This document shows, piece by piece, positions 15,739 to 23,826 of a stretch of DNA of 37,727 bases. Both the position numbers and the translations under genes were made by a program. Below the pieces are notes generated by a model, which was given only the letters and a program-made list of their open reading frames with translations, was not told where the DNA came from and did not search any database. Each line of letters opens with the position of its first letter. Position 1 is the stretch's first letter. The stretch is from Candidatus Rokuibacteriota bacterium (lineage in GTDB: Bacteria; Methylomirabilota; Methylomirabilia; Rokubacteriales; CSP1-6): the NCBI GenBank assembly GCA_030647435.1, contig JAUSJX010000157.1, positions 1 to 37,727 on the forward strand. The letters run 5' to 3'.

Positions 15739-16653
15739 GTGCAGCGGGCGCTTCTCGGCGCCGCGCTCGTGCTCTGGGCCGCCGCTCCCGCGTGGGGCGG
15801 CGGCCCGCTTGCCGTCGTGGCGACCTCGACCGACCTCAAGGCGCTGGTCGAGGAGGTCGGCGGCGACCGCGTGCGCGTGGAAGCGCTCGCCCCGCCGCTC
15901 GTGGACCCGCACGCGGTCGAGATCAAGCCGGGGCAGATCGCCGCGCTCCGCGGCGCGGCGCTCCTCGTCCGGGTCGGGCTCGACCACGAGCCGTGGCTGG
16001 CGGGGCTTCTCCGGACCCTCGGCGACTCCCGCGCGGCGAAGGGCGGCGCGAGCGTCCTCGACTGCTCGAAGGGCATCGAGCTCCTGCAGGCCGACACCGC
16101 GCGGGTCAAGCCCGAGCGGGGCGACCATGTCCACGGCTTCGGCAACACGCACTACTGGCTCGACCCCGAGAACGCGCGGCCGATCACCGCGGGTATTCTG
16201 GAAGCGCTCGTGCGCCTCGCCCCAAGCGAGCGCGCGTACTTCGAGTCGCGCCGCGCGGCCTTCCTCAAGCGCCTCGACGCGGGGCTCAAGCGCTGGACGG
16301 AAGCGATGGGCCCGTATCGTGGCACAAAGGTCGTCGTGGTCCACGAGAGCTGGCCGTACTTCGCCAGGCGCTTCGGCCTCCTGATCGTGGCGGCCGTTGA
16401 GCCCGTGCCTGGAGTCCCGCCCTCTCCCGCCTACCTGGCCACGCTCACGAGGCAAATGAGAGACGCGAACGTGCGCGTGCTGATCGCCGAGCCCTACTCG
16501 AGCGCCGCGCTCGTCGCCCGCGTCGCGTCGCTGAGCGGCGCCCACGCCGTGACGCTCGTGGCCTCGGTCGGCGGCGCTCCCGAGGCCCGCGACTACCTCG
16601 CCCTCTTCGACCTCGACGTAGCGCGCCTCGTCGAAACGCTCCGGGCCCGCTGA
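15739..16653 (+). CDS. Zinc/manganese ABC transporter substrate-binding protein (ZnuA/cluster A-I type)
   Basis: A 304-residue periplasmic protein starting at GTG 15739, 5 bases after the previous stop, with a signal peptide (ALLGAALVLWAAAPAWG). It has the ZnuA/MntA pattern: LAVVATSTDLKALVEEVGG, H58 in DPHAVE, H138 in THYWLDPEN, H202 in VVHESWPYFARRF and E251 in IAEPYSS. These are expected metal ligands. The His-rich loop of true ZnuA proteins is reduced to H130/H132 and neighbours. It should capture Zn or Mn for the permease encoded next; the start of the permease gene overlaps this stop (TGATG). No ATPase gene is nearby. Confidence 0.9.
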   Translation: MQRALLGAALVLWAAAPAWGGGPLAVVATSTDLKALVEEVGGDRVRVEALAPPLVDPHAVEIKPGQIAALRGAALLVRVGLDHEPWLAGLLRTLGDSRAAKGGASVLDCSKGIELLQADTARVKPERGDHVHGFGNTHYWLDPENARPITAGILEALVRLAPSERAYFESRRAAFLKRLDAGLKRWTEAMGPYRGTKVVVVHESWPYFARRFGLLIVAAVEPVPGVPPSPAYLATLTRQMRDANVRVLIAEPYSSAALVARVASLSGAHAVTLVASVGGAPEARDYLALFDLDVARLVETLRAR

Positions 16654-17948
16654 TGCTCGAGTTCCTCTGGCTGCCCTTCCTCGCGTGCCTCGTGCTGACG
16701 GGCATCCACGTCTACCTCGGGCTCCACGTCCTGGCCCGCGGCGTCATCTTCGTGGACCTTGCGCTGGCACAGGTCGCGGCGCTCGGCATCACGATCGCCT
16801 TTCTCGCGGGGCATCCGATCCAGAGCGAGGCCGCCTACTGGTACGCGCTCGCCTTCACGGTGGCCGGCGCGGGGCTCTTCTCGCTGACGCGGGTCCACCG
16901 AGGGGCTATCCCCCAGGAGGCCATCATCGGGATCGTCTACGCGGTCTCGGCCGCGCTCACGGTGCTCGTCGTGGACCGCGCGCCTCAGGGCGCGGAGCAC
17001 ATCAAGCAGCTCCTCGTGGGTAGCATCCTGACCGTCTCCCCCGGTGAGGTGGGACGGCTCGCGCTTCTGTACGCCCTGCTCGGCGGGTTCCACGCGGCGA
17101 TCCGCCGGCCCCTCCTCGAGATCTCGTTCGACCCCGAGGGCGCCGCCGCGCGGGGCCGCGCCGTGCGCTGGTGGGACTTCGCCTTCTACCTGACCTTCGG
17201 CGTCGTGGTGACGAGCTCGGTGCGCGTGGCGGGCGTCCTGCTCGTATTCTCCTACCTGATCGTTCCCGCGGCCGTGGGCGCGCTGCTGTCAGGCTCGGTC
17301 ACGGGCCGCCTTGCCATCGGGTGGACCGTCGGCGCGATCGTGAGCACGCTCGGGCTCTGGGCGTCCTTCGCCTGGGACCTGCCGACGGGCGCCGCCGTGG
17401 TCGCGACCTTCGGCGCTTTCATGGCCGCCGTCGCGTGCGTGCTCGGCTTCCGGGCGCTCGCGCGGGCCGTGAAAGAGCGCGGCTGGGAAGCCCTGCGCGG
17501 CGTCGCCATCGTCGCGAGCGCGGCCGTCGGGCTCGCGGGGATCCTGCTCGCGGCCTTTCCCCGCATGGACCACCACTGGCTCGCTTGGATCGAGGAGGCG
17601 GTTCCAGGTGTCGAGCTCGTCTTTCTCACGCCGGGGGAGCGCCAGGCCTGGCGCGACAGCCGCGAGGCGCTCGAGCGCGGAATGGCCGAGCTCCGGCGGC
17701 TCAAGACTCTCGAGGTCGACGTCCAGTGGGGGCGGGCGAAGCTCACCCCGGAGCAGCAGGAGCGGCTGCGCCAGTTCCTCGCCTCCCGCGGCGAGATCAC
17801 GGCCGGCGACCGCTTCGTGCTGAAGACGCTCCGGAGTCGCGCGCGCGAGCGCCAGCGCGTCTGGCTCGGGCTGCCGCTCCTGATCCTCGGGGCGATCGCG
17901 GCGGGCCTGCTCGCATCGCGCGCGAGCCGGCGGGCGCCGGCACGGTAG
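16653..17948 (+). CDS. ABC-3 family metal permease with C-terminal extension
   Basis: A 431-residue membrane protein. The first 280 residues form the ZnuB/MntB-type permease, with about eight hydrophobic helices, GVIFVDLALAQVAALG early and VVVTSSVRVAGVLLVFSYLIVPAAVG in the middle. The usual family length is about 260-290. Beyond it are another hydrophobic segment (VAIVASAAVGLAGILLAAF), a helical soluble stretch of about 100 residues (starting near MDHHWLAWIEEAVPG, rich in Arg/Glu) and a last helix (VWLGLPLLILGAIAAGLLA). The extension is between two membrane spans and could cap the channel or bind metal. ATG overlaps the previous stop. No ATP-binding subunit gene is present on either side, so the ATPase must be encoded elsewhere or be missing. 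Confidence 0.9.
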   Translation: MLEFLWLPFLACLVLTGIHVYLGLHVLARGVIFVDLALAQVAALGITIAFLAGHPIQSEAAYWYALAFTVAGAGLFSLTRVHRGAIPQEAIIGIVYAVSAALTVLVVDRAPQGAEHIKQLLVGSILTVSPGEVGRLALLYALLGGFHAAIRRPLLEISFDPEGAAARGRAVRWWDFAFYLTFGVVVTSSVRVAGVLLVFSYLIVPAAVGALLSGSVTGRLAIGWTVGAIVSTLGLWASFAWDLPTGAAVVATFGAFMAAVACVLGFRALARAVKERGWEALRGVAIVASAAVGLAGILLAAFPRMDHHWLAWIEEAVPGVELVFLTPGERQAWRDSREALERGMAELRRLKTLEVDVQWGRAKLTPEQQERLRQFLASRGEITAGDRFVLKTLRSRARERQRVWLGLPLLILGAIAAGLLASRASRRAPAR

Positions 17949-18290
17949 GCTCCACGCGGGCGTCGCATGCGGTGACGGCCTGACCGCGAGCTAGGAGCCT
18001 GTCGGGGCCGCCACGAGGCCGAGGAGGCGCCCCCCCCAGCACATGGCGCAACACACGGCCGCCCGGGCGCGGCGAACCTCCTGCGCTGGCAAGAGCTTGC
18101 ACGCCGAGGCCAACTGACTGCGGATCGGATGCTCGGCCGACCAGGGGGCACGGCCCCCTCGGGGAAGCTGGGGTGAAACTGCACTACTTTCGCACTAAAA
18201 TAGTGTCGGCAACACGCCGAGGAACACCGTCGGCCCCCGGCCCGGTCTGATAGTGGCCTTTCTGTCGCCTACGCTCCAAAGTCACTCGCG
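17949..18290. other. Convergent intergenic region with a short GC hairpin
   Basis: About 340 bases between two genes that end towards each other. A 7-bp perfect stem, AGGGGGC-ACG-GCCCCCT, lies at 18143-18159; no T-run follows it. A weaker dyad (CACTA...TAGTG) is near 18182-18205. No gene is convincing. The hairpin may be a terminator for the permease transcript. Confidence 0.5.
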
Positions 18291-19658
18291 TTATCCGGGA
18301 GGCGTCGCTGGCGCTCGAACGCTAAACAGCCTCACGAGGAACGCGTCAATTACAGCGTTCAGCATCATCAAGTCGTCGTCGATGCTCATGACCGCGAATC
18401 GGATGTACGCCTCGGACTCCTTCTTGACTACGACCGCATTTGTGGCGAGCGTCCGCAGCTTCCAGAGACGCCAGTGCGATATCTTCAGCGGTCCCAGGAT
18501 TCTGATCATCGGCTCGGGAAACAATGCGTAGAACTTCGGGTCCTCCTCTCTCAGGATTGCGGCGATCTCTGCGTCCGTCTTTTGTGACTCCTCCGTCTCA
18601 CTAACGATGTAGTTTGGCAGCAGCATGGCTCGGTGTGCGGCGGCATGCCTCGCGTCGGCCATCGCCGTGATCCACTCGCGTATCGGCCCCTCGCGAATAT
18701 AAGCACGAAGCGCTGGGTCGCTTTCTCCGAGGGCTTTCCAGAGCGTAGCGCTCTCGATGCCGCAGTCTCTCTCTCGGAGGGCCAATTTCTTTGATTGATT
18801 CGCGATAAGCGCGAGATGCTCGAGCATGCCCCAGAGATAGAGGTAGAAATTCGTCATGTGGTAGCCGAGGAGCGTCCCGAACGCTCCCCAGAGGCCCCGC
18901 CGGTGGAAATAATCGAGCTGTAGCTCGTAGAACCGAACCATGTCGCGCGCGTACGCGAGAAGCGCATACCGATTGATCAGTGCGCTATGGACGTTGTCCC
19001 GGAGATCGGCTTCTAGATCTTGCCGCTTCGCCCAGTACCAGCTCGCCAGTCTCTTCTGCTTCCAGTGATTTATTTGGTAGTACACGTCGACGGTGAGCCG
19101 CCGCTCGGAGTCAACGGCCGACCAGAAAATCGAATGCCCGTGCGCACAGACTTCGATGACGTCGGTGAACTCGACGACGGGCACGATGCGAATGCGGTGG
19201 TGCTGAAGAAGGTCATAGCGTTGCCCGACAAGGACATCGTCGCCTGTCACGAGGCCGTCCGCTTGTGCGTCATCCGCCAGCGCGAGCAAAGATCGACGGC
19301 GCTGTTGCTCCGCAGAGTCGCCGCCAAGGGCCGCGCGCGCGGTCTCGGCCATATGGCTGTTCGCGACGAATCGCCCTGTCTCCCCACCATCCCGCACCTC
19401 TTCCAAATGTCCCCCTAGCAAAATCGTGAGGGGGTCCGAGACGTCGGCCGGCGCGACGCGGTCGATGGACCTAGGCCAGAGGAGTTTCACGTCGACAGGC
19501 CATTCGAGTGCACCAAGGTCTCGAATCAAGCGGAGAGCGCCGATGTTTTCCGACCCACCCAGCGCCGGCAGTGCGGTCGGGTCAACGAGGAATGAAAATA
19601 CCCTCGTTGGAAAGGTTGCGAACGTGTTGCCGGGCGTCCCACGACGGAACTTCGCCAC
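18291..19658 (-). CDS. Putative dual-nuclease protein: PIN-like domain plus HEPN-like domain
   Basis: A 455-residue protein starting at GTG 19658 with GGAAGGGGG just upstream. Residues about 15-170 fit a PIN-like fold: the opening strand FSFLVDPTAL with D26, then a helix-rich part. Then comes LLALADDAQADGLVTGDDVLV with D129/D130 and D140/D141 at the usual ‘asp–atA…LvT.D’ position, and a final strand RIVPVVEFTDVIE. The rest (about 190-455) is helical and contains R337-HAAA-H342 in ITAMADARHAAAHRAML. This is the R-x4-6-H motif of HEPN RNases, with the usual polar residue after Arg. HEPN and PIN RNases are toxins, defence effectors or RNA processors. The DNA looks less GC-rich than its neighbours. 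It has no antitoxin-like partner. Domain calls are by eye; an undescribed single domain is also possible. Confidence 0.6.
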   Translation of the reverse strand: MAKFRRGTPGNTFATFPTRVFSFLVDPTALPALGGSENIGALRLIRDLGALEWPVDVKLLWPRSIDRVAPADVSDPLTILLGGHLEEVRDGGETGRFVANSHMAETARAALGGDSAEQQRRRSLLALADDAQADGLVTGDDVLVGQRYDLLQHHRIRIVPVVEFTDVIEVCAHGHSIFWSAVDSERRLTVDVYYQINHWKQKRLASWYWAKRQDLEADLRDNVHSALINRYALLAYARDMVRFYELQLDYFHRRGLWGAFGTLLGYHMTNFYLYLWGMLEHLALIANQSKKLALRERDCGIESATLWKALGESDPALRAYIREGPIREWITAMADARHAAAHRAMLLPNYIVSETEESQKTDAEIAAILREEDPKFYALFPEPMIRILGPLKISHWRLWKLRTLATNAVVVKKESEAYIRFAVMSIDDDLMMLNAVIDAFLVRLFSVRAPATPPG

Positions 19659-19977
19659 AGAAGGGCCCCCTTCCGCCTAGGGTCTAGGGTTGGAACTATA
19701 CAGTGATGCGTCCATCCCGGCTTCTTCGCCACCTGCGTCTACTTGCGCCCCGGCGGCGGCACAGTGGGCGGAAGGTTGCTTGGAGATGAAGTGTGCCAAC
19801 ATCAACGAGGCTCCCTTCCCGCGCATAGCGCGACTTCTGCTTGCGCAAGATGCAAGTGAGAGGACGCAGCAGATCGGCCCCAGAGCGTGGATGATATAAA
19901 GCCCGATCCCACTCATGGCGCCGCGCGGCCCAGAGTCTTCCCTCCCGGCCGCGACGCTTCCCGTCCCACAGCCGCCC
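19659..19977. other. Intergenic upstream of the PIN/HEPN-like gene
   Basis: About 320 bases between the rhomboid stop and the PIN/HEPN-like start, both on the minus strand. A TATAGT at 19695-19700 (minus strand) could be a -10 box for the downstream gene; no clear -35 is seen. A minus-strand frame starting at 19916 would encode an 80-residue peptide with one hydrophobic stretch, but it has no ribosome-binding site and I do not call it. Confidence 0.35.
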
Positions 19978-20589
19978 TCAAAACCAGTGCGCGAGCCAGC
20001 GGTGCAGCGGCTGGAGCCCGCGGGGCGCAAGGAGGATGGCCACGGCGAAGCCGATGATCGCGCCTCCCAGGTGGCCTTCGTGACTGACGCCCCCCCGCTT
20101 ATTTTTCGTGATGAGGAAGATTGAGATAATCCCATAGCCCAGCATGAACACGGGGCCGGGAATCGGGATCGGCACGAAGACGAACGCAATCGAGGTGGTC
20201 GGATCGAGCACGACCGCCGCCATCATGATGCCAAACACGCTCCCGCTAGCCCCAAGACAGCGATACGTGGGATCGTCCTTGCGGAGGGCAAAGACCACGA
20301 GATCGGACCCGAGCCCGGCGGCCGCGTAGATCGCCAGGTATCGCGCGGACCCCACACCATTGAGGACCGTGGCCGAGAACGAGTAAAGCGCGAACATGTT
20401 GAACCCGAGGTGCAAGTAGCTCAGGTGCGCGAAGTGCGCGAGGAGCATGCCGAGGCCGTTCTCGCCACGGGCAACCTGATACGGCACGAACACGAACGCC
20501 TGGGCTTTCTGATCGCCGGCGCTCAAGGCCCGAAACCCGAAGAGGCTTACCACCACGTTCACGACGATGATCAGGAGCACGACGGTCAT
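19978..20589 (-). CDS. Rhomboid intramembrane serine protease
   Basis: A 203-residue, six-helix membrane protease. The catalytic set is complete: nucleophile S115 in GASGSVFG (GxSG), H173 in HEGHLGGAIIG, and the HLGFNMFAL element with N64 that helps form the oxyanion hole. Rhomboids cut transmembrane helices of partner proteins. The start ATG at 20589 overlaps the upstream stop (ATGA), which excludes the longer open frame. It is the last gene of a three-gene operon; the two upstream genes encode membrane proteins that are candidate substrates or partners. The length is minimal for a bacterial rhomboid with no added cytosolic domain. Confidence 0.93.
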   Translation of the reverse strand: MTVVLLIIVVNVVVSLFGFRALSAGDQKAQAFVFVPYQVARGENGLGMLLAHFAHLSYLHLGFNMFALYSFSATVLNGVGSARYLAIYAAAGLGSDLVVFALRKDDPTYRCLGASGSVFGIMMAAVVLDPTTSIAFVFVPIPIPGPVFMLGYGIISIFLITKNKRGGVSHEGHLGGAIIGFAVAILLAPRGLQPLHRWLAHWF

Positions 20590-21326
20590 GGCTTGCGCCT
20601 GAGAGTGCCCAGATAGCTCCGGAGCTGCTCCTCCTCGATCGAGTCGGGGCTCGCCGCCTCGATGAGCTCCTCGGCCCGGTTCGCGATCCGCGTAAGAATG
20701 TCCTCCTTGGCGTCCGCGGAGGCCGTGGCGCTGAGAATCTGCGCTCCGTCGGCCTGGAGTAGGTGTGAGCTCGTGATCTTGCGAACCAGATTCGGAAGGA
20801 AGGCTGGACATATCAGGATCTCGACGCTCACCCACGCGGAGTGAGCGATCGTCAGCGCGAACCGCTGGCGTTGCCACCAGAGGCACCCGATGGCGGTGAA
20901 GGCGGTGGGGTACAGGACGGCCGCCGTATAGACGACGGCGGCATTGGAACCCACGAGCAGAGTCAGCGCGGGCCCGACGACGAAGAGCAGCGCGAAACCA
21001 GCCGAGGCGAGGACGCGCGGGACCAGGAGCGACGCCCTGAGCCGCTCCACCGCCTGGATCGTGGACTCGAGCGCGGCGTCGGGCGCCCACGGTTGACCCC
21101 AGGTGGCCACCAGGACGCCCCGATCGGGGCGGACGAGAGGGCCAAACTCCAGGACCCGTCCTGCGAGTGTGAATGGATTCGCGCTGAAGATCGCCGCGAG
21201 CCGACCTCGGCCCGCCTCCACGAGGAGCAGCTCCCGGGGCGACAGAAGCTTCGCCGCGTCAAACACGTACAGCAGCGCGGCGACACACCAGATCGCGTAG
21301 TCGGCGCCCCTCGTCTGATCGAGCAC
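20586..21326 (-). CDS. Integral membrane protein, unknown
   Basis: A 246-residue protein starting at GTG 21326, 6 bases after the upstream stop. Hydrophobic helices lie at about 9-28 (YAIWCVAALLYVFDAAKLL), 105-127 (VLASAGFALLFVVGPALTLLVG), 130-150 and perhaps 160-178. The last 60 residues are helical and charged (RIANRAEELIEAASPDSIEEEQLRSYLGTLRRK), so the C-terminus is probably cytoplasmic. No enzymatic motif was recognised. Tight coupling to the rhomboid gene (four-base overlap) and to the DUF2167 gene implies a shared membrane function. Confidence 0.75.
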   Translation of the reverse strand: MLDQTRGADYAIWCVAALLYVFDAAKLLSPRELLLVEAGRGRLAAIFSANPFTLAGRVLEFGPLVRPDRGVLVATWGQPWAPDAALESTIQAVERLRASLLVPRVLASAGFALLFVVGPALTLLVGSNAAVVYTAAVLYPTAFTAIGCLWWQRQRFALTIAHSAWVSVEILICPAFLPNLVRKITSSHLLQADGAQILSATASADAKEDILTRIANRAEELIEAASPDSIEEEQLRSYLGTLRRKP

Positions 21327-21332
21327 CGCGAT

Positions 21333-22190
21333 CTAGCTCCGCCGGAACAACCTCCGGAAGAAGGCCGTCGCCGCGCCCCCGAAGGCGATCACACCGATGA
21401 CGAGAAGCTTCCAGAACGCCTTGATGAACCCGGTCTTCGTGGCCACGACCGCCGCGCCGCCCAGCACCAGCGCGGCCAGCCCGTACTCAGCGACGCGATC
21501 CCCCGCCTTGAACTCGGCGTAGCGGTCGCCGGAGACGAAGTCGAACCCACCGAGGGAGGTCTTGAAAACGGCGATGTCCCGGTCGAGATCCTGCGGCTCG
21601 GAGACGAGCGTTGCATTCATGACCCCTCGTCGGCCGAGGATCCGGATCGTGTAGTTCACAACGGATCCGCGCTCCCCGCGAAGCCGCACCCCCCACTCCA
21701 GGCGCCGGGACGCCGCGTCATAGTGAGGCGGAACGTGCCAGCCTTCCGTATGGAGCGCGGGGAGGCCCAGGCGCTTGCGCTCTTCGTTGCTGGGCCCATC
21801 ACTGTCCTGGAGTGATTTAAGCAGCGCGTTCGCATCCAGCTTCTCGTCATCCTTGACGTAGCCACTGTCGGCAAAGGAGAAGACGGCGAACCAGCCGGAG
21901 CGTTCGGACACCAGCGTGTAGTGGTTGTCGCGCCCAGGGTTCCGGTTGAGCTCGAGGAAGCGGCGGGTGTTCGGTCCATCGAGAAAGGCTTGACCGTCAG
22001 GAACCTTGATGGTCGCGGTGCTGCCAATCCGTCCCTCCGTCGGACCGCGCTGCCAGGCCAGCTCCCGGTACTCCCGCTCGACGTCCTCCTGGCTTCGGGG
22101 TTGCTGCGGTGAGGCCGGCAGCGCCATAAGGAGGACGCTGCCGAAGGCGGCGCACGCGAGAACACGAAGAGCCAGATCGTGACGGATCAT
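21333..22190 (-). CDS. DUF2167 family membrane-anchored protein
   Basis: A 285-residue protein with a signal peptide or anchor (about 7-28). The domain that follows has the DUF2167 hallmark GWFAVFSFADSGYVKDDEKLDANALLKSLQ and a beta-rich region VNYTIRILGRRGVMNATL. Two hydrophobic segments near the C-terminus (about 233-272) are followed by a basic tail (FFRRLFRRS). The ATG at 22190 has GGGAGG 5 bases upstream. DUF2167 proteins are exported and membrane-anchored with no established function. It heads the operon with the membrane protein and the rhomboid protease. Its terminal helices make it the most obvious rhomboid substrate, but that is inference. Confidence 0.85.
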   Translation of the reverse strand: MIRHDLALRVLACAAFGSVLLMALPASPQQPRSQEDVEREYRELAWQRGPTEGRIGSTATIKVPDGQAFLDGPNTRRFLELNRNPGRDNHYTLVSERSGWFAVFSFADSGYVKDDEKLDANALLKSLQDSDGPSNEERKRLGLPALHTEGWHVPPHYDAASRRLEWGVRLRGERGSVVNYTIRILGRRGVMNATLVSEPQDLDRDIAVFKTSLGGFDFVSGDRYAEFKAGDRVAEYGLAALVLGGAAVVATKTGFIKAFWKLLVIGVIAFGGAATAFFRRLFRRS

Positions 22191-22393
22191 GTGGCCTCCC
22201 TTCCGAGTCCTTTTCCGGGTAGAGCCAACGGGATCATAGCGCGGATGTCCCGTGGCATCGCGCGACGATCCTGTCAGACCGCGCGGGACAAGTCAAACCG
22301 GCAGGGAGTACCGCGATCACGCCGGCGCCGGGCTCCTTGCCGGGGCCGTCGATCAGGAGCGCGTTAGTCAGAACGGTGATGGCCATGGTGCCG

Positions 22394-23278
22394 TTATCGG
22401 GCGCTGGTGGCCTTCAGATTGACGTTAAGAAAGCGGACGAGGTCGGGAGTAAACACACTGAAGCCCTTGGGCCGGGTGAAGAGGAAGTGCCCGTTGTCTT
22501 CGAAGGCCGAGTAGAGGATGAACTGGACCGGATGCCCCTCCTTCTTGAGATCTTTCTCCAACTCGCGCCCCACATCGGGCTCGAGATTGAAGTCGTTCTT
22601 GGACCATAGAATCAGGACCGGCGCCGCGATCTTCTTGGCCGACTCGCGCCAGGCTCGGTCAAGGAGTGGCCACGACGTCTCACTGTTCCCTTCCCTCCAC
22701 CTAAAGCCCCCTGCCAGGCTAACCACGGCACGGAATCGAGGCTCGCGGGCGGCAGCGAGAATTGTGACGAGGCCGCCCACGGAATGGCCGCCGACGCCGA
22801 TCCTGTCCGGGTCGACGGAGGGTAATGTTCGCACATACTCGAATGCCGCGAGGAGGTCGTCGGCCTCGGCCTGGGCAGCCCGGAATACGTCTTCGGCCCC
22901 GGGGAGGAAGCCGCTCGTCCGTTGGAGCGAGTAGGTTTGTGTCGTGCCCTCGGATCCTCGGTATCCTCGACGCGCGACCCACAGCACCACGTAGCCCTCG
23001 CGGGCCAGCGCTTCGAGGTGGGAGCCGGGCGGCAACTGAGTCCATGGAGGCCCGCTGGCCACTTCCGCCGTCATCGAGCCGTGGGTATGGATGTAGGCGG
23101 GGAAGCGGCCTTCTCCCGGCGGGCGCGCCAGTACCCCCCGGATCTTAAGGCCCCCGCTCTGGAAGGTCACGGGTTCCTCCGAGAACTGCCCGCCCAGCTG
23201 CTGACCCGCGACCGTCAGCGTAGTGAGGCACACAAGACAGGCCGCCACGACCGGCGCCACTGCTCTCATCACTCGCAC
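22394..23278 (-). CDS. Secreted alpha/beta hydrolase (dienelactone hydrolase / S9-like)
   Basis: A 294-residue protein. A signal peptide (VRVMRAVAPVVAACLVCLTTLTVAG) precedes an alpha/beta hydrolase domain. This has the nucleophile elbow GGHSVGGLV, a strand ending PVLILWSKNDFN that supplies the Asp, and a late FEDNGHFLF with the catalytic His. HTHGSMTAEV holds the oxyanion loop. Substrate specificity cannot be read; ester, lactone or short peptide are possible. I chose GTG 23278 because a perfect AAGGAGG lies 5 bases before it. ATG 9 bases inside and an upstream open stretch are alternatives. It is a single gene, with about 200 non-coding bases to the DUF2167 operon downstream. Confidence 0.85.
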   Translation of the reverse strand: MRVMRAVAPVVAACLVCLTTLTVAGQQLGGQFSEEPVTFQSGGLKIRGVLARPPGEGRFPAYIHTHGSMTAEVASGPPWTQLPPGSHLEALAREGYVVLWVARRGYRGSEGTTQTYSLQRTSGFLPGAEDVFRAAQAEADDLLAAFEYVRTLPSVDPDRIGVGGHSVGGLVTILAAAREPRFRAVVSLAGGFRWREGNSETSWPLLDRAWRESAKKIAAPVLILWSKNDFNLEPDVGRELEKDLKKEGHPVQFILYSAFEDNGHFLFTRPKGFSVFTPDLVRFLNVNLKATSAR

Positions 23279-23703
23279 AAGCGCCTCCTTGACCGGAGCT
23301 GCACCTTCGCCTCGTGCATCCAGCCGGGATTTCCCAGATAAACCCATCGTCTCATCTCTCTCGTGTTGCTGATCGACCCGCACCGCTCTCTTCCTCGCCG
23401 GGCATCCGCCGCTCCATCGCCGCGCACCCCGCGTCACCCGGCACCTCGGCGCAAGGGATCAGCGCCGGCCACGACCACCCAGTCACCTCGCGCATCCGCG
23501 CCTTCGCGACGTTCACGCGCCGGACGTCGATCCCCTGGCCAAGCGTTGATGGCGATCACACCTTCTCACGAAGCCGCCACGTTCATCTTGGGCTTTGTGC
23601 TGATCATGTGCTAGGTGAGCCGGAGGTCGTCGCGACTGATGGGCTCGCGTGAGAAGGCTGTCTCTCGTTGAGACGGACCAAGCGCGCGGGAAAGAAGAAG
23701 CGC
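23279..23703. other. Intergenic, no gene recognised
   Basis: Between the hydrolase start and the tRNA-like element. Plus-strand open frames are low-complexity (Arg/Ser/Pro) without ribosome-binding sites. A 21-codon frame near 23549 ending FILGFVLIMC is hydrophobic but has no start signal. I see nothing else. Confidence 0.4.
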
Positions 23704-23779
23704 GCCACAAGTGCTTGACCTGCGGCGCCCCCGGGGCCCCGATTACGAATCAGTTGCTCTGCCACTGAGCTACCCCGGC
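23704..23779 (-). tRNA. tRNA-Thr(CGT)-like element, 3' half degenerate
   Basis: Read on the minus strand from 23779, the 5' half of a tRNA is clear: acceptor strand GCCGGGG, TA, D-arm GCTC-AGTGGCA-GAGC, and an anticodon arm with loop TTCGTAA, giving anticodon CGT (23745-23747). The 3' half does not fit. The anticodon stem closes with only four of five pairs, the expected GGTTCRA of the T-arm is GGTCAAG (one T short), and the 3' acceptor strand CCCCGGC is absent. In its place is a 9-bp hairpin (GCGCCGCAG / CTTGTGGCGC) followed by TTCTTCTTT, which looks like a terminator. It is probably a pseudo-tRNA or a site disrupted by recombination. Confidence 0.45.
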
Positions 23780-23826
23780 GAGTCCTGGCAACGTCCTCGA
23801 GCGGCACAGGCGAGTATAGCAAAACC

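Noticed and set aside
18182-18205. CACTA...TAGTG dyad
   Set aside because: Only five base pairs; likely chance.
19677-19916. 80-residue minus-strand frame with one hydrophobic stretch
   Set aside because: No ribosome-binding site and the C-terminal half is Ala/Ser-rich; not convincing.
20841-21815. Long plus-strand open frame opposite the membrane and DUF2167 genes
   Set aside because: Arg/Glu/Pro-rich translation antisense to two supported genes; a GC-rich shadow.
23549-23614. 21-codon hydrophobic plus-strand peptide
   Set aside because: No start signal or ribosome-binding site.
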